Notes: generated from the letters alone by a model not told the origin. 64,000 bases of DNA from JAIOQJ01 sp963718635 (GCA_963718635.1 OY970367.1:2914001-2978000), one strand, 5' to 3'. Positions 9,341 through 18,232 are shown, counted from the first letter of the stretch. Made by a program: numbers and translations.

Positions 9341-9871
9341 GTGGCTCTCCCTACAGTCCAAGTGACACTGAAAGTTCCTGCAACTCCCATCTTCGTGCGA
9401 AAGCTAAGACGGCGGTCAGACTGGGGGCAGGCAGGAGACGAGATAACCGCGCGGAGCGAAATGGCGGCCGAAAAACTGTTTTTTGGATCGCAACAGGATC
9501 AAGAGTATAGTCTATACCTCGTGTCATCTGATACAGATCTTCGTCGCGTTGCGATAGGCTTAAATTCGGGACGGGGCAGCCTCACTGAATCCATCGCTAT
9601 GATAGCCTTCCTCGAATCCGAAATACTCGCTCTTCAATTATCTTGCACCAAGACACGAGGTTCGACAGGATGTGAATATGCCAACAGTATCCACTTCGAT
9701 CTTAAAGCGACAGCACAGCAACTCGTCGATCTATGCCGTTCGGCAATTTTGGCGGGACGCGAATCAGGAAATTGTACTGAATCGAGTATGAAAGATGTCG
9801 CCAAAATGGCCCTCGATGAAAAATGTCTGGTCGTCTATTCGGATGGCCCATGTTCGGTCGTCAATTGCTGA
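9341..9871 (+). CDS. Unknown protein, third of operon
   Basis: 176 residues, starting at GTG 9341, five bases after the previous stop. Sequence such as MALPTVQVTLKVPATPIFVR, then QEYSLYLVSSDTDLRRVAIG, then SAILAGRESGNC and VVYSDGPCSVVNC at the end. Several Cys residues fall in the last third (CTKTRGSTGC, CRS, CTES, CLVV, CSVVNC). No family recognised. Tight spacing says it works with the two upstream genes. Confidence 0.7.
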   Translation: MALPTVQVTLKVPATPIFVRKLRRRSDWGQAGDEITARSEMAAEKLFFGSQQDQEYSLYLVSSDTDLRRVAIGLNSGRGSLTESIAMIAFLESEILALQLSCTKTRGSTGCEYANSIHFDLKATAQQLVDLCRSAILAGRESGNCTESSMKDVAKMALDEKCLVVYSDGPCSVVNC

Positions 9872-10055
9872 AAGGTCCAACACCCTTTCCGTCCGAATTG
9901 TTCATTTACATTTTGCCCGCCGTCAGGTTTCTCTAGCATCGCTCCGCTGTCGTCTTGACTATATTCATTGCAGTTGTACACCGCGAAGCGTCTCTTGTAA
10001 GATTCTACATTCGGATTCATTTAATGATACGAAATTGCGGTAAAAACTCGATTTC

Positions 10056-10095
10056 GCCCCCGTAGCTCAGGGGATAGAGCAGGGCTTTCCTAAAG
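10056..10095 (+). pseudogene. tRNA-Arg 5' half left by integration (attL)
   Basis: GCCCCCGTAGCTCAGGGGAT onward matches the 5' half of the tRNA-Arg at 24749, through the anticodon loop to TAAAG at 10095, then diverges. The 36 bases 10060-10095 are identical to 24753-24788. It lacks the T-arm and acceptor 3' strand, so it is not functional. Its acceptor strand GCCCCCG would pair perfectly with CGGGGGC at the far copy's 3' end, so this is the original chromosomal half. Confidence 0.88.
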
Positions 10096-10216
10096 AGAAC
10101 CGAACGGCTTTCGATTCTCTCCTAAAATCGTCGAAACATCCCTGTTTTCTAGCGTTTGCTGAACATGCCATTTCGTTGATGCGAACCCCTCAAATACCCC
10201 CGAAAACACCCTTCGC

Positions 10217-10231
10217 GGTTGTAGTACAACC
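10217..10231. promoter_or_regulatory. GGTTGTA inverted pair near left end (candidate arm site)
   Basis: GGTTGTAGTACAACC is a perfect palindrome 120 bp inside the left junction. The same 7-mer recurs four times beside the integrase at the right end. That is the layout of arm-type or excisionase sites. Confidence 0.5.
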
Positions 10232-10286
10232 GGAAAAAATAAACGGCCGCTTATGCCAGTGCCGGCAACGCCATTCTATTTTTGCT

Positions 10287-10520
10287 CTATTTTAGATTGG
10301 GTGCCTTACCCACCCCGCCCGCGCACGCTCGATAATTCAGTTCCACGGAAAGCCCGTGCATCGCTTCGTAGGCTTTCTTGACGAGTTGATAAAGCGGATC
10401 GTCGGGGAGGAAGCCAACGTCTTCCATTCGCAGCTTCAGCCGGAAGAGGTAACCAACGCTCGGCTGGATGGCCGCCTGGATGCGCTTAGCGTGTTCGCGA
10501 TCGATTGATTTGCTGGCCAC
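10287..10520 (-). CDS. Small unknown protein of the island
   Basis: 77 residues: MASKSIDREHAKRIQAAIQP, then VGYLFRLKLRMEDVGFLPDD, then PLYQLVKKAYEAMHGLSVEL. Helical, basic N-terminus. No family recognised. It is alone on the minus strand at the left end of the island, and the flanking gaps (10096-10286, 10521-10781) hold no other supported gene. Confidence 0.55.
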   Translation of the reverse strand: MASKSIDREHAKRIQAAIQPSVGYLFRLKLRMEDVGFLPDDPLYQLVKKAYEAMHGLSVELNYRACAGGVGKAPNLK

Positions 10521-10781
10521 GGTGTCACCCTGCCAAGCACGTATGCCGGCGGGGTCGAAAACGGAAGCCGTCTCGTTCGCGAATATGTTGATTCGTTACG
10601 TTTGCAAGTTTTTCAAATTCCGGCGAGACGCTCTGCATAGAATAGGATTGAAGGATAAAGGGGGGCAAACCATTGACCCCAAGCATTTCGTCACATAAGT
10701 TTACGAATCAAGCGATTTGTCTTGCACCAAAAACCGATCATCGATTAACGTGCGGTCCTTGATCGGAAAAAGGAGGGTCTC

Positions 10782-11009
10782 ATGTCGGAACAACTTCAGA
10801 AGCTAATTGAAATGGCAAGAGGCCAGACCATGACTCCGGAGCAACTCGAAGCTCAGCGAATCAACTTCGCCTTTGGCAACATGAAGCTGTCGAATGAGGC
10901 AGTCACGAAAGCAGAAATAATTCGCGCATCCAAGATCATTCGAGAGAGCCGCCCCGATGACGGACGAGAACTGCCTGTACAAAACGTTGGCGAACAAGAG
11001 CGAACTTGA
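10782..11009 (+). CDS. Small protein upstream of Fic, possible antitoxin
   Basis: 75 residues with a strong ribosome site (AAAAGGAGGG) before ATG 10782. The core MTPEQLEAQRINFAFGNMKL then SNEAVTKAEI resembles the small partners that precede Fic genes in many bacteria. It overlaps the fic start by about 50 bases, so translation is coupled. The strict class I antitoxin motif (S/T)xxxE(G/N) is not clear; a role as inhibitor is inferred from position. Confidence 0.7.
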   Translation: MSEQLQKLIEMARGQTMTPEQLEAQRINFAFGNMKLSNEAVTKAEIIRASKIIRESRPDDGRELPVQNVGEQERT

Positions 11010-11574
11010 GACTAGGAACGTTCTGCTTCAGTTCGACAGAGCCATTCAAATTGTGGACCAGTCTGATGGTACGCTTCGGTTGACGGCGGAAACAATCGGC
11101 GATCTGCATCGGATAGGCATTCAAGACATTTATGCTTGCGCGGGTCGCTTTCGAATGCGGCCCGTTTATATTTCCAATTCTCCGCATACACCTCCGCCGC
11201 ATGGCGAAGTCCGAAAACACATCGAAGAAATGTGCAGGTATGTCAATGAAAATACAGTTACAACGCCAATTCATGCGGCAGCTTACATTTTGTGGAAGCT
11301 GAATTGGATTCATCCGTTTTCTGGCGGTAATGGCCGAACGTCTAGGATCGTTTCTTATTTGGTACTTTCGATCAAGCTCGGCTTCCGGCTGCCTGGGGCA
11401 AACACGATTCCACTCCAAATTGTGAACAACCGCGGTCTTTATTACGCCGCTCTTGTGGATGCGGACTCGCATTGGCGAAACGGCCGAATTGATTTGACCA
11501 AAATGGAGTCGATGCTCGCAGCGATGCTTTTCAAACAGCTTGGTTACATGCTGCCACGTTCGACCAAGCCCTAG
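10957..11574 (+). CDS. Fic/DOC family protein (AMP-transferase type)
   Basis: 205 residues. The catalytic Fic motif HPFSGGNGRTSR (consensus HPFxxGNGRxxR) is complete near residue 126. It is preceded by the usual flap-like segment ISNSPHTPPPHGEVRKHIEE. Fic enzymes transfer AMP or another nucleotide group to a protein hydroxyl; short stand-alone forms with a small upstream partner usually act as toxins. It is encoded opposite to most of the island and just downstream of its putative partner. Confidence 0.88.
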   Translation: MTDENCLYKTLANKSELETRNVLLQFDRAIQIVDQSDGTLRLTAETIGDLHRIGIQDIYACAGRFRMRPVYISNSPHTPPPHGEVRKHIEEMCRYVNENTVTTPIHAAAYILWKLNWIHPFSGGNGRTSRIVSYLVLSIKLGFRLPGANTIPLQIVNNRGLYYAALVDADSHWRNGRIDLTKMESMLAAMLFKQLGYMLPRSTKP

Positions 11575-12284
11575 CCATCAAATCGATAGTCGTTGCGTCC
11601 TCCTTCCGTCTCCCCCCCTAGCTCATGGCGCCGGTCATAAACCGCTTTCCGCGTTCGCCCCGTCCGCGTCGCCACTTCCGCTACCGGAAGCGCGAACAGC
11701 AGCGCATCCTCTTCGACCGTCCAAGGACTTCCCGCTTTAGGCGGCCGTGCTCCGCGGCGTCTTGCCGCAACGCTCATCTTCTGCCGAGCCTCGGCACTCT
11801 GCGGCTTGCCCGTGCGTCCCTTCCTCATCGCTTCGGTGACATGGCGCGGCCGCGGTTTGCCGATCTTCGAAGCTGCGATCTTTGCTCGCCGCTCGGGGTC
11901 TTGTGCTTTGGCGTGTGCCCTCTTCCGCCCTCTCGCCGCGTAGTCGGTTTCGCCGGCATCGCTCCAGAGCTGCTTGGTTCCCTTCGTCGCCCTACCAACG
12001 TCCAGGGCCTTGCGCCAGAGGCTAACCGCTTGCGGTGTCACGCCCCACCAATGGCAGACGGCTTGATTCGATTCCTTGCGAACGCCACGGGCAAGGCCAG
12101 CGAACACGACAAGACTACGGGCCGACGTTCCACGCCGTTGTCCAATCGGCCACGGAATGCGGCCGGCGGATAAACCGACGATGACGACTTCGCCGCGAAC
12201 GGCGCACGAGACGACTTGCCCGTATCGGAAACGCGGAGCTTTGTACGGTCCTGAGAGCAAGCGGAAGCGGTCAGAGTCCGGCAT
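11571..12284 (-). CDS. DNA-binding protein with NUMOD3-like and Myb-like ends, RM-associated
   Basis: 237 residues, highly basic. N-terminal part ends in WGVTPQAVSLWRKALDVGRA, a helix-turn-helix-like segment. The middle (GKPRPRHVTEAMRKGRTGKP, then QSAEARQKMSVAARRRG) has the G-K-x-x-S/H-x-E-x-R/A-x-K-M-S pattern of NUMOD3 DNA-binding modules. The end (WTVEEDALLFALPVAEVATR, then TGRTRKAVYDRRHELG) resembles a Myb/SANT-like domain. It starts 27 bases after the stop of the MmeI-like gene on the same strand. The role may be regulation of, or target selection near, the restriction enzyme; this is inferred from position. Confidence 0.75.
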   Translation of the reverse strand: MPDSDRFRLLSGPYKAPRFRYGQVVSCAVRGEVVIVGLSAGRIPWPIGQRRGTSARSLVVFAGLARGVRKESNQAVCHWWGVTPQAVSLWRKALDVGRATKGTKQLWSDAGETDYAARGRKRAHAKAQDPERRAKIAASKIGKPRPRHVTEAMRKGRTGKPQSAEARQKMSVAARRRGARPPKAGSPWTVEEDALLFALPVAEVATRTGRTRKAVYDRRHELGGETEGGRNDYRFDG

Positions 12285-12311
12285 TGCGTGCCCTTGTCAA
12301 TCAGTTGCGAT

Positions 12312-15260
12312 TCAATCGCTGTCTTCATCCGCTTCCGGTTCTGCGGCCGGCGGGGGTTCTGCTTGCCCCTGCGATCGTTCCAGATTGAGCGCCAGCAGCT
12401 TCGCCAGCAGTTCATCATCCGAGAGCGTAACGGGCCAGCCGTAGGCCGCGAAGACAATTTCGTCGAGCTTGGCATGGGCCTTCTTTAACCATGTCGGCAT
12501 TTCGTTGTAAAGGTTCGTCAATGTTCGCTTCTTCAGCTTGGCGGCCGATGCGTCATCTTTGGCGACAAGCCGGGGATAGCGAACCGTGCCGATGCCGCGC
12601 GCGTCGGGTTCATGGACGTAACGCTTCCACGGCCCATCCGCCGAACCGGGGAATTCCAGCGTTTCCGTCTTCGTCCATTCGGGCGGGTTTAACGAATTGT
12701 TGCGAAGCGTGTCCAATTCCTTCGCAATGGTTGCGACAACGTCGCGCTGTGCGTTCGTCGGTTCTGGAAAAGGAAACGTCTCGAAACAGGTCGTCGGCGT
12801 ATAGCGAAAGCCGCTTTCCCGTTCCCGAACTTGTGTACCTTGAGCGCGAGCCCACGTTTCATGGATGCGGGAATGCATTAAGCCGAAAAACCAGTCCGTA
12901 GGATTGGTGAAAACGAAGATTCCGTCGTCGCAAACAATACTCGTGTCGAGCCAAGCGAAAATTCGATGCTTGGCGTGCCGAACGGTGGCAAGAAATCTCG
13001 GCAGTTTAGCCGAAAGGATCCGGAGTTCGGGCGCCGATCTTTTGAATCGCCACCAGTTTTCGCGAGTCCGCCTTTCTTTGTTGGAATCGCGGTCAGGCTT
13101 CACGACTTTTAGCGCATGACCGTAAGGCGCTTCATAAAGACAAAACTCATCTAACGACATTTCGCCCGAGTCGATGATCCATTGTTCGGGTAATCGACTT
13201 ACCAAAGAAGTTCCATTGATCCACGGCACAAGTACATCGGAGTTTGGCTTGCCGTTCGGATTTGGAAGGTGAAGCCAACTTTCAGCAAGAGTAAAAGGTA
13301 TGTTGAAACTACCCGCCTTTTTCGGGCCGATGAAAGAAATTTTGGCATTCCCGCGCAGGCGAGCAGCCGTCGTCGTGTTAGCGCCAGCTGTCAGGTTTGC
13401 GTGAATGTGCGCGACTGTTTTACCATCGAGAGTTTTCGTCTCTTCTAAATTGCGATCGAATCCTACCATCGAAACATGGACTAGCGCTCCATCCAGAACC
13501 CAATCAAGATCGCTTACAGCAAAAAAGATGTCACCTGTATTCTTGATCCGCGTTAATACTTCACGGTTTGTCCCCCCACGAATCGCTTGCGTCGCCAACA
13601 ATCCCGCACGCGAAGCCTTTTTCGTCTCGATTTGATGCCGTGCTTTTTCAAACCAATAGCAACAAAGGTCAGCGCCGCCGGGCACGCGGGCATCGTAGAC
13701 TTTCCACACGCCTTGCTGATAGTCGCGTCCTAGCTCCTCAAGTATTCTGCTACCGCCTAAAAAAGGTGGATTACCGACAATGAATTCAGCATCGGGCCAT
13801 ACCGGTTCTTTCGGATTCTCCGGGTCCGACAAGTCGATGATCGAATCTTTTTGAACGATCGAATTGACGTTTTGCAGCACTGGGTCGCGCGGGGCAACAT
13901 AGCCGTTGAAATGCATCCATTGCAGGAAACCAATCCAAATGACGACTTGCGCCAGTTCGGCCGCATAGGTGTTGATTTCCAAGCCGTGCAATTGCGTCGG
14001 CCGAACACCGGGAAAAAGCGGCAAGCCATGATCGGCCGCATAAGTCAGCACTTCCTTTTCGAGTTCGAGCAATAGGTTGATGGCGACGTAAAGGAAGTTG
14101 CCGGATCCGCAAGCCGGGTCGAGAACTTCGACATGGGCCAATCGCTCTGCAAAGTCTTGCAGACACTTATCGAAGTCCTTGCGTTCCTTGGAGTCCGAGC
14201 GCTTGCGGCCAGTCCCTTTGCCCGCGCCGCCTTTAATCTTCGCGTACAACGCTTCCGCCTTCGCCTTCACTTCCGCCCATTCGCGGCGAAGCGGTTCCAT
14301 CATGACCGGTTTCACAAGCGTTTCAATGTCCACGCTGCTTGTGAAATGCGCCCCGATTTGCGATCGCTTGTCGGGGTCAAGGGTTCGCTCGAACAACGTG
14401 CCGAAGATGGTCGGCTCGACGTTCGACCAGTCGGCATGAGCAACCGAAACCAGTTCCTTGATTTCGGGCGTCGTTAGGTCGATAACTCGGTGATCGGCGA
14501 ATAGGCCGCCGTTGAACCAGTCGATGATTTCCGGGCCGAAGTTGCCGCCGGTCTCCATCGCTTCGAAAAGAGCCTTCAAGAGAGACGAGAGGCGGGCCGG
14601 CTCGTTGTGCGCATTCGTGATAGTCTTCGTGAACAGGTCTTTCGGCAATAGTTCGATCTTCTCCGCGAACATACAGAACATCAGTTTCATCAAAAAATGG
14701 GCCGCTTCAAGAGGCGGAACGCCACGGCTTTGGATGCCATCGGAAAGCGTCGCGAAGCGCTCGGCAATCTCTTGGGTGATGCCTTCCGGCGTCTTCCCCG
14801 GTTTGAGCGCGTCGGGATTGGTGAAAACATTCCGGAGCGTTTGCAGGTTTTTCGGATCGTCCAACCCGTCGAGGTCGAAAGCGTGAACCTGCTTGATCGT
14901 GCCCGTAAAGTTCGTGTGAATCTCGAACTTGTTGAGGTCGCAAACGACAAGCAACGGCGGGTTTTCCAGGGCTTCGCGATAGTTCGAAAGCTGCCGATAG
15001 GCGGCCTTCAAATCCTTGTGCTTCCCCTTGTATTCCCAGCCAAACTTGCCTTGCATCCAAACATCCGCCCATCCCTTCCCCCCGTCGCTCTTGTCTACCC
15101 CGCGCTCGAATGTGTACCACGTTCCCGCCGGGTCCGCGCGTGCCGGCTTCGGTTGGTTGAGCAGTTCGCAGAGGTCGAGGAAATGCGATTGGCAGGCGGA
15201 GCGCTCGGAGAGTTCTACTTGTTTCCAGTTGGAAATGAATTCCTGCGGTGTCATCGGCAT
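12312..15260 (-). CDS. Type IIL (MmeI-like) restriction-modification enzyme
   Basis: About 980 residues in one chain. Near residue 66 lies a PD-(D/E)XK nuclease with the spacing D-X9-E-X-K (DVWMQGKFGWEYK), as in MmeI. A helical linker follows, then the N6-adenine methylase with motif I DPACGSGNF and motif IV NPPF, then a target-recognition region and a C-terminal tail with LYNEMPTWLKKAHAKLDEIV typical of the family. Such enzymes cut a fixed distance from their site and protect one strand by methylation. The start is set at ATG 15260 (or 15254), just after a GAG site; the longer open frame to 15371 is unlikely. A DISARM-type stand-alone methylase is the alternative, but the nuclease motif is intact. 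Confidence 0.88.
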   Translation of the reverse strand: MPMTPQEFISNWKQVELSERSACQSHFLDLCELLNQPKPARADPAGTWYTFERGVDKSDGGKGWADVWMQGKFGWEYKGKHKDLKAAYRQLSNYREALENPPLLVVCDLNKFEIHTNFTGTIKQVHAFDLDGLDDPKNLQTLRNVFTNPDALKPGKTPEGITQEIAERFATLSDGIQSRGVPPLEAAHFLMKLMFCMFAEKIELLPKDLFTKTITNAHNEPARLSSLLKALFEAMETGGNFGPEIIDWFNGGLFADHRVIDLTTPEIKELVSVAHADWSNVEPTIFGTLFERTLDPDKRSQIGAHFTSSVDIETLVKPVMMEPLRREWAEVKAKAEALYAKIKGGAGKGTGRKRSDSKERKDFDKCLQDFAERLAHVEVLDPACGSGNFLYVAINLLLELEKEVLTYAADHGLPLFPGVRPTQLHGLEINTYAAELAQVVIWIGFLQWMHFNGYVAPRDPVLQNVNSIVQKDSIIDLSDPENPKEPVWPDAEFIVGNPPFLGGSRILEELGRDYQQGVWKVYDARVPGGADLCCYWFEKARHQIETKKASRAGLLATQAIRGGTNREVLTRIKNTGDIFFAVSDLDWVLDGALVHVSMVGFDRNLEETKTLDGKTVAHIHANLTAGANTTTAARLRGNAKISFIGPKKAGSFNIPFTLAESWLHLPNPNGKPNSDVLVPWINGTSLVSRLPEQWIIDSGEMSLDEFCLYEAPYGHALKVVKPDRDSNKERRTRENWWRFKRSAPELRILSAKLPRFLATVRHAKHRIFAWLDTSIVCDDGIFVFTNPTDWFFGLMHSRIHETWARAQGTQVRERESGFRYTPTTCFETFPFPEPTNAQRDVVATIAKELDTLRNNSLNPPEWTKTETLEFPGSADGPWKRYVHEPDARGIGTVRYPRLVAKDDASAAKLKKRTLTNLYNEMPTWLKKAHAKLDEIVFAAYGWPVTLSDDELLAKLLALNLERSQGQAEPPPAAEPEADEDSD

Positions 15261-15381
15261 TACTCGCAGGCCAGTAATTGATGAAGACAAGGGGGCATTG
15301 TGCGGCAAGACATGACGGGAAGCAAGGGTTTTTTGAATTGAATGAATCGGTGGCCGGTCAAGAATCTGCAAAACCCAAAAA

Positions 15382-15410
15382 GAAGACCCCGGCGTTTCGC
15401 CGGGGTCTTC
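15382..15410 (-). terminator. Intrinsic terminator after the HigA-like gene
   Basis: A 13-bp perfect hairpin (GAAGACCCCGGCG, loop of 3, complement) read on the minus strand is followed by TTTTTGGG. It ends the toxin-antitoxin transcript a few bases after its stop. Confidence 0.8.
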
Positions 15411-15417
15411 AGTTAAC

Positions 15418-15777
15418 TCAGTCGGACTCGCAAGTTTCTCTCGGATTAATCGAGCTGCTTAGTCGCTTAACCCAGTACTCCGGGTCGCGCCGAATTTCAT
15501 CCATGAAGCGACATGCGATATCTTTAGGAGTATTGATCCCTTGCTCCCAGGATCGAACAGTACGCGCGGCTACGCCAAGGAACTTGGCAAAGATCGTTTG
15601 GCTTGCATGAAGCAGCTTACGTGTCTCTTTGACCATTTCTGGCGTGTAATGCTGAGGCTGAAGATCAAGGCTCACCTTTCTACAGTTAAAGCGGCTTGTA
15701 ATTTTATCCGAGCTTTCGAGGTGCTCGACGAATCCTCCAAGCCTTTCCAGAATCCGATCAGCGACGGAGGTTTTCAT
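15418..15777 (-). CDS. XRE-type antitoxin (HigA/NadS-like)
   Basis: 119 residues from ATG 15777, which has a strong GGAGGG site; a TTG five codons earlier overlaps that site and is unlikely. The C-terminal half has a helix-turn-helix: KLLHASQTIFAKFLGVAART then VRSWEQGINTP. It follows its toxin by about 40 bases and would bind it and the shared promoter. Toxin-first order is as in higBA. Confidence 0.85.
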   Translation of the reverse strand: MKTSVADRILERLGGFVEHLESSDKITSRFNCRKVSLDLQPQHYTPEMVKETRKLLHASQTIFAKFLGVAARTVRSWEQGINTPKDIACRFMDEIRRDPEYWVKRLSSSINPRETCESD

Positions 15778-15819
15778 ATTTTTTCCCTCCAATAAGAAAC
15801 CCCTTGCATAAAACCCCTG

Positions 15820-16227
15820 CTAACGATAGGTACGCGATTCTAGTAGTCTTTCTGCGCGCTCGATGAGGCGCTTATACGCAGCTCGGTGAGCTGCTGAGAT
15901 ATTTTCTTGTTCGCCTTTCGAGTACGCCGTGATAAGCACAATTGCGGAGAACATCGGGAAGTAGACATAGCAAATCCTTGCTGCGCCACTTTTTCCGGTC
16001 CCCCACCGATGCGGGGCGAACCTAACCTTCCTCAACCCCCCAGTTCCCTTTATAACTGGTGTTCGATCTGGTCCGCACATCAGACACCACTGAAGTGCTG
16101 AAAGATCTTCGTCACCTAGCCCCAAGCTTTTCCAGTCGTTTGAAAACCCGTCTAGTTCAATGAAAGTCAAAAAGTCTTCCGGCTTAATTAGATGCGACGG
16201 ATAAACCAGTGTTACCTTGCCGCTCAT
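15820..16227 (-). CDS. RelE/HigB-type toxin
   Basis: 135 residues from ATG 16227 (MSGKVTLVYPSHLIKPEDFL). The pattern GLRKVRFAPHRWGTGKSGAA then RICYVYFPMFSAIVLITAYS fits the RelE/HigB strand core of the phage-derived Gp49/RelE-like class, which cleaves mRNA on the ribosome or blocks growth. The longer open frame to 16410 lacks similarity. Paired with the XRE gene just downstream. Confidence 0.82.
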   Translation of the reverse strand: MSGKVTLVYPSHLIKPEDFLTFIELDGFSNDWKSLGLGDEDLSALQWCLMCGPDRTPVIKGTGGLRKVRFAPHRWGTGKSGAARICYVYFPMFSAIVLITAYSKGEQENISAAHRAAYKRLIERAERLLESRTYR

Positions 16228-16297
16228 CGGCTCCCCATTCACGCTCGCAGCGCTTTTGCCAGGACATCGGATTCGGCCTCCTTCCGCTTCCATGCTA

Positions 16298-16312
16298 TAC
16301 CACTGGATGGTA
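16298..16312. promoter_or_regulatory. Candidate operator TACCA-N5-TGGTA
   Basis: The inverted repeat TACCACTGGATGGTA lies about 70 bases upstream of the toxin start, in the only promoter-sized gap. Autoregulation by the XRE antitoxin is a likely use. Confidence 0.45.
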
Positions 16313-16460
16313 CAATACAACAATATGTTCGGCAAAACCAACCCAAATCTTGAAAAAATGCGTTGTAATACGTTTGATTGTTGAAATATTTGGTCCGGTA
16401 GACGGAGCAAGAACGGGCTCGCCGATAAGAGACGTCAAATTCGTTTCAAGGACTGGACTT

Positions 16461-17144
16461 TTACTCGGCCGCTCGATTGAGCAACCGGAGAACTTGAACA
16501 TGGTTCCACGGCTTGCCGCGGCGCGTCGTGTGTCCCTCTTCGTTCAGCGCTTGGGCGATGCCTTGAAGCGTCTTGCCTTCCTTCCGCAGACTTTCAACGA
16601 TCGGCAGCAAATCGGAGTAGGCTTCTTCGGCATTACGCCGTGCGGCGTTGCCGGCTGCCAGTGCGCCTTTCTGGCGAGCCTCTTGCGTCAAGTTCTGGCA
16701 TTGCGGCAGTTCCGCCCCGAGCTTGCCGCCCTTAGCCTTGTACGCTCGCAAGGCATCTTTCGTCCGTACGCTGATAGCCTTGGCTTCAGCTTGGGCGACG
16801 GCGGCCAGCACGTGCAACGTCAATTCGTTCGCGGCCGGATTGTCGCAAGCGACGAATTGAACGTTCGATTCCATCAGGTTCGCTAAGAACGCCACATTGC
16901 GAGATAGCCGGTCAAGTTTTCCAACGACAAGCGCGGCCTTAATTCGGCGAGCGTGCGCCAGGGCCTTTGCCAGTTGCGGCCGGTCGCTTCGCTTGCCGCT
17001 TTCGACTTCGGTATACCAGAACGCGACTTCCGCGCCGGTTTGTTTGGCATATGTTTCAACGGCCGTCCGCTGTCCCTCAAGTCCTAATCCCGAATTGCCC
17101 TGTTGTTTTGTGCTAACCCGCAAGTAGCCGATGATTTTTCGCAT
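16461..17144 (-). CDS. Serine recombinase (resolvase/invertase family)
   Basis: 227 residues. The catalytic serine is in IGYLRVSTKQQG, followed by the conserved KLDRLSRN near residue 97 and an E-helix region. The C-terminal part (SLRKEGKTLQGIAQALNEEG, then HTTRRGKPWNHVQVLRLL) is the small helix-turn-helix-type recombinase domain found in short serine recombinases. It would cut and rejoin DNA at a paired site; it may resolve dimers of the island or mark a nested insertion. Confidence 0.9.
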   Translation of the reverse strand: MRKIIGYLRVSTKQQGNSGLGLEGQRTAVETYAKQTGAEVAFWYTEVESGKRSDRPQLAKALAHARRIKAALVVGKLDRLSRNVAFLANLMESNVQFVACDNPAANELTLHVLAAVAQAEAKAISVRTKDALRAYKAKGGKLGAELPQCQNLTQEARQKGALAAGNAARRNAEEAYSDLLPIVESLRKEGKTLQGIAQALNEEGHTTRRGKPWNHVQVLRLLNRAAE

Positions 17145-17216
17145 GTTCGATCCCCTTTGTGCTGTCTAAGGGAATTGTACATACTCTTCAATGACCGGTC
17201 AAGGCTTTGTACAAGC

Positions 17217-17438
17217 TTATTTCGGTTTCAGTCCGAGAAGCTTTTCGAGCGCATCGGCCTTGCGTCCAGATTCTTGCCGTTCGGCTTTAGGCGCTTTGGC
17301 GTTCGCGGCAACGGATCGGTGCAAAGCGATAATGGCAAGTTGGTCTTCGTGCGAAACCAGCTTCAACCGCTCGGCGTCGGCCCGGTCGTCATCAAGCACG
17401 GAAATACTCATAGCTTCAACCCTTTCAATTTTCGGCAT
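17217..17438 (-). CDS. Small unknown protein
   Basis: 73 residues, starting MPKIERVEAMSISVLDDDRA, rich in charged residues, with a helical KADALEKLLGLKPK end. No family recognised. It sits between the serine recombinase and the next unknown, on the same strand. Confidence 0.5.
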   Translation of the reverse strand: MPKIERVEAMSISVLDDDRADAERLKLVSHEDQLAIIALHRSVAANAKAPKAERQESGRKADALEKLLGLKPK

Positions 17439-17590
17439 CTTTTTAAGGGTGCAGGTTTTGACGGTCTGTTTTCACCGCGGCGACGCTTGCGCCAGCAACC
17501 CCGGCCATTCTCATTCGCTGCTTGAACGCCACTAAAGTAGTGCAAAGTAGTGAGCTTTCAGACTTTAACATTCGCTTGCACGCGGTGGAG

Positions 17591-18232
17591 TCATGACTGG
17601 ATTTCCGCGATTTTAGCGTCAAGCATCATCGTGCCAACGGCCACGTTTGTTTGGCGTTCGGCGATGTTGACCTGCAGGACGGGGATAGCCAGTTTGCGAA
17701 CTGTCGCCAGCGTTCGGATTGCCGATAAATAGCGTTTATGCCCCGAATCAATCCGCCGCTGCCAACAATCCGCTTGCCGAAGACTAAGACCGCTTGACTG
17801 TGCATGCCGAGCCTCTTCGTTATGCAACGTTAGCCAGCAAAGCGCTATTCGTTCGACAAGAAGCGTTTCTAGTGGCGTCGGATTCGTCCCAGCCAACTCG
17901 GCACGCACTATTTTCATCTTGCGATAAAGGGATTCCCTGAGCAGCAGATTCTTGCCCGCGGCGGCTTCAATTAGTGTTGTCTCAGTGACGCTTGCCAGAT
18001 TACCTCCATACTTGTCAACATTGGTCGCAACTGCGAGCAATTGACGCAGAGCGGGAAGCGTTGAAGCGTCTCCGTTTTCGGCTCGCTTTAAAAAATCCGC
18101 ATGCGACTTGGGGTCAGTGGCGAGTACCTCAAGCTGCTTCTTTAGGTCGGACACGTCGCTTTCTCCATTCGCCGCGCTTGTGTTGATGAAAGCCTGCAAT
18201 TCGCAATGCGGCATAAGCGAGTAAATCGGCAA
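17591..18232 (-). CDS. Unknown protein, island core
   Basis: About 190-213 residues; the start is uncertain because it overlaps the upstream gene (18129). The VSDLKKQLEVLATDPKSHAD onward part is clearly coding; it continues with NLLLRESLYRKMKIVRAELA, then TPLETLLVERIALCWLTLHN. Helical, cytosolic. Proteins of this kind follow the MGWDRRGYYYR family in other mobile elements, as here. Function unknown. Confidence 0.65.
   Translation of the reverse strand: MPIYSLMPHCELQAFINTSAANGESDVSDLKKQLEVLATDPKSHADFLKRAENGDASTLPALRQLLAVATNVDKYGGNLASVTETTLIEAAAGKNLLLRESLYRKMKIVRAELAGTNPTPLETLLVERIALCWLTLHNEEARHAQSSGLSLRQADCWQRRIDSGHKRYLSAIRTLATVRKLAIPVLQVNIAERQTNVAVGTMMLDAKIAEIQS

Noticed and set aside
10056..10130. 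Second complete tRNA-Arg
   Set aside because: Only the 5' half is present; sequence after 10095 cannot form the T-arm or acceptor.
11571..12284. Homing endonuclease
   Set aside because: NUMOD3-like modules are present but there is no GIY-YIG, HNH or LAGLIDADG core.
12312..15371. DISARM or BREX methylase
   Set aside because: No accompanying DISARM or BREX genes, and an intact MmeI-type nuclease motif is in the same chain.
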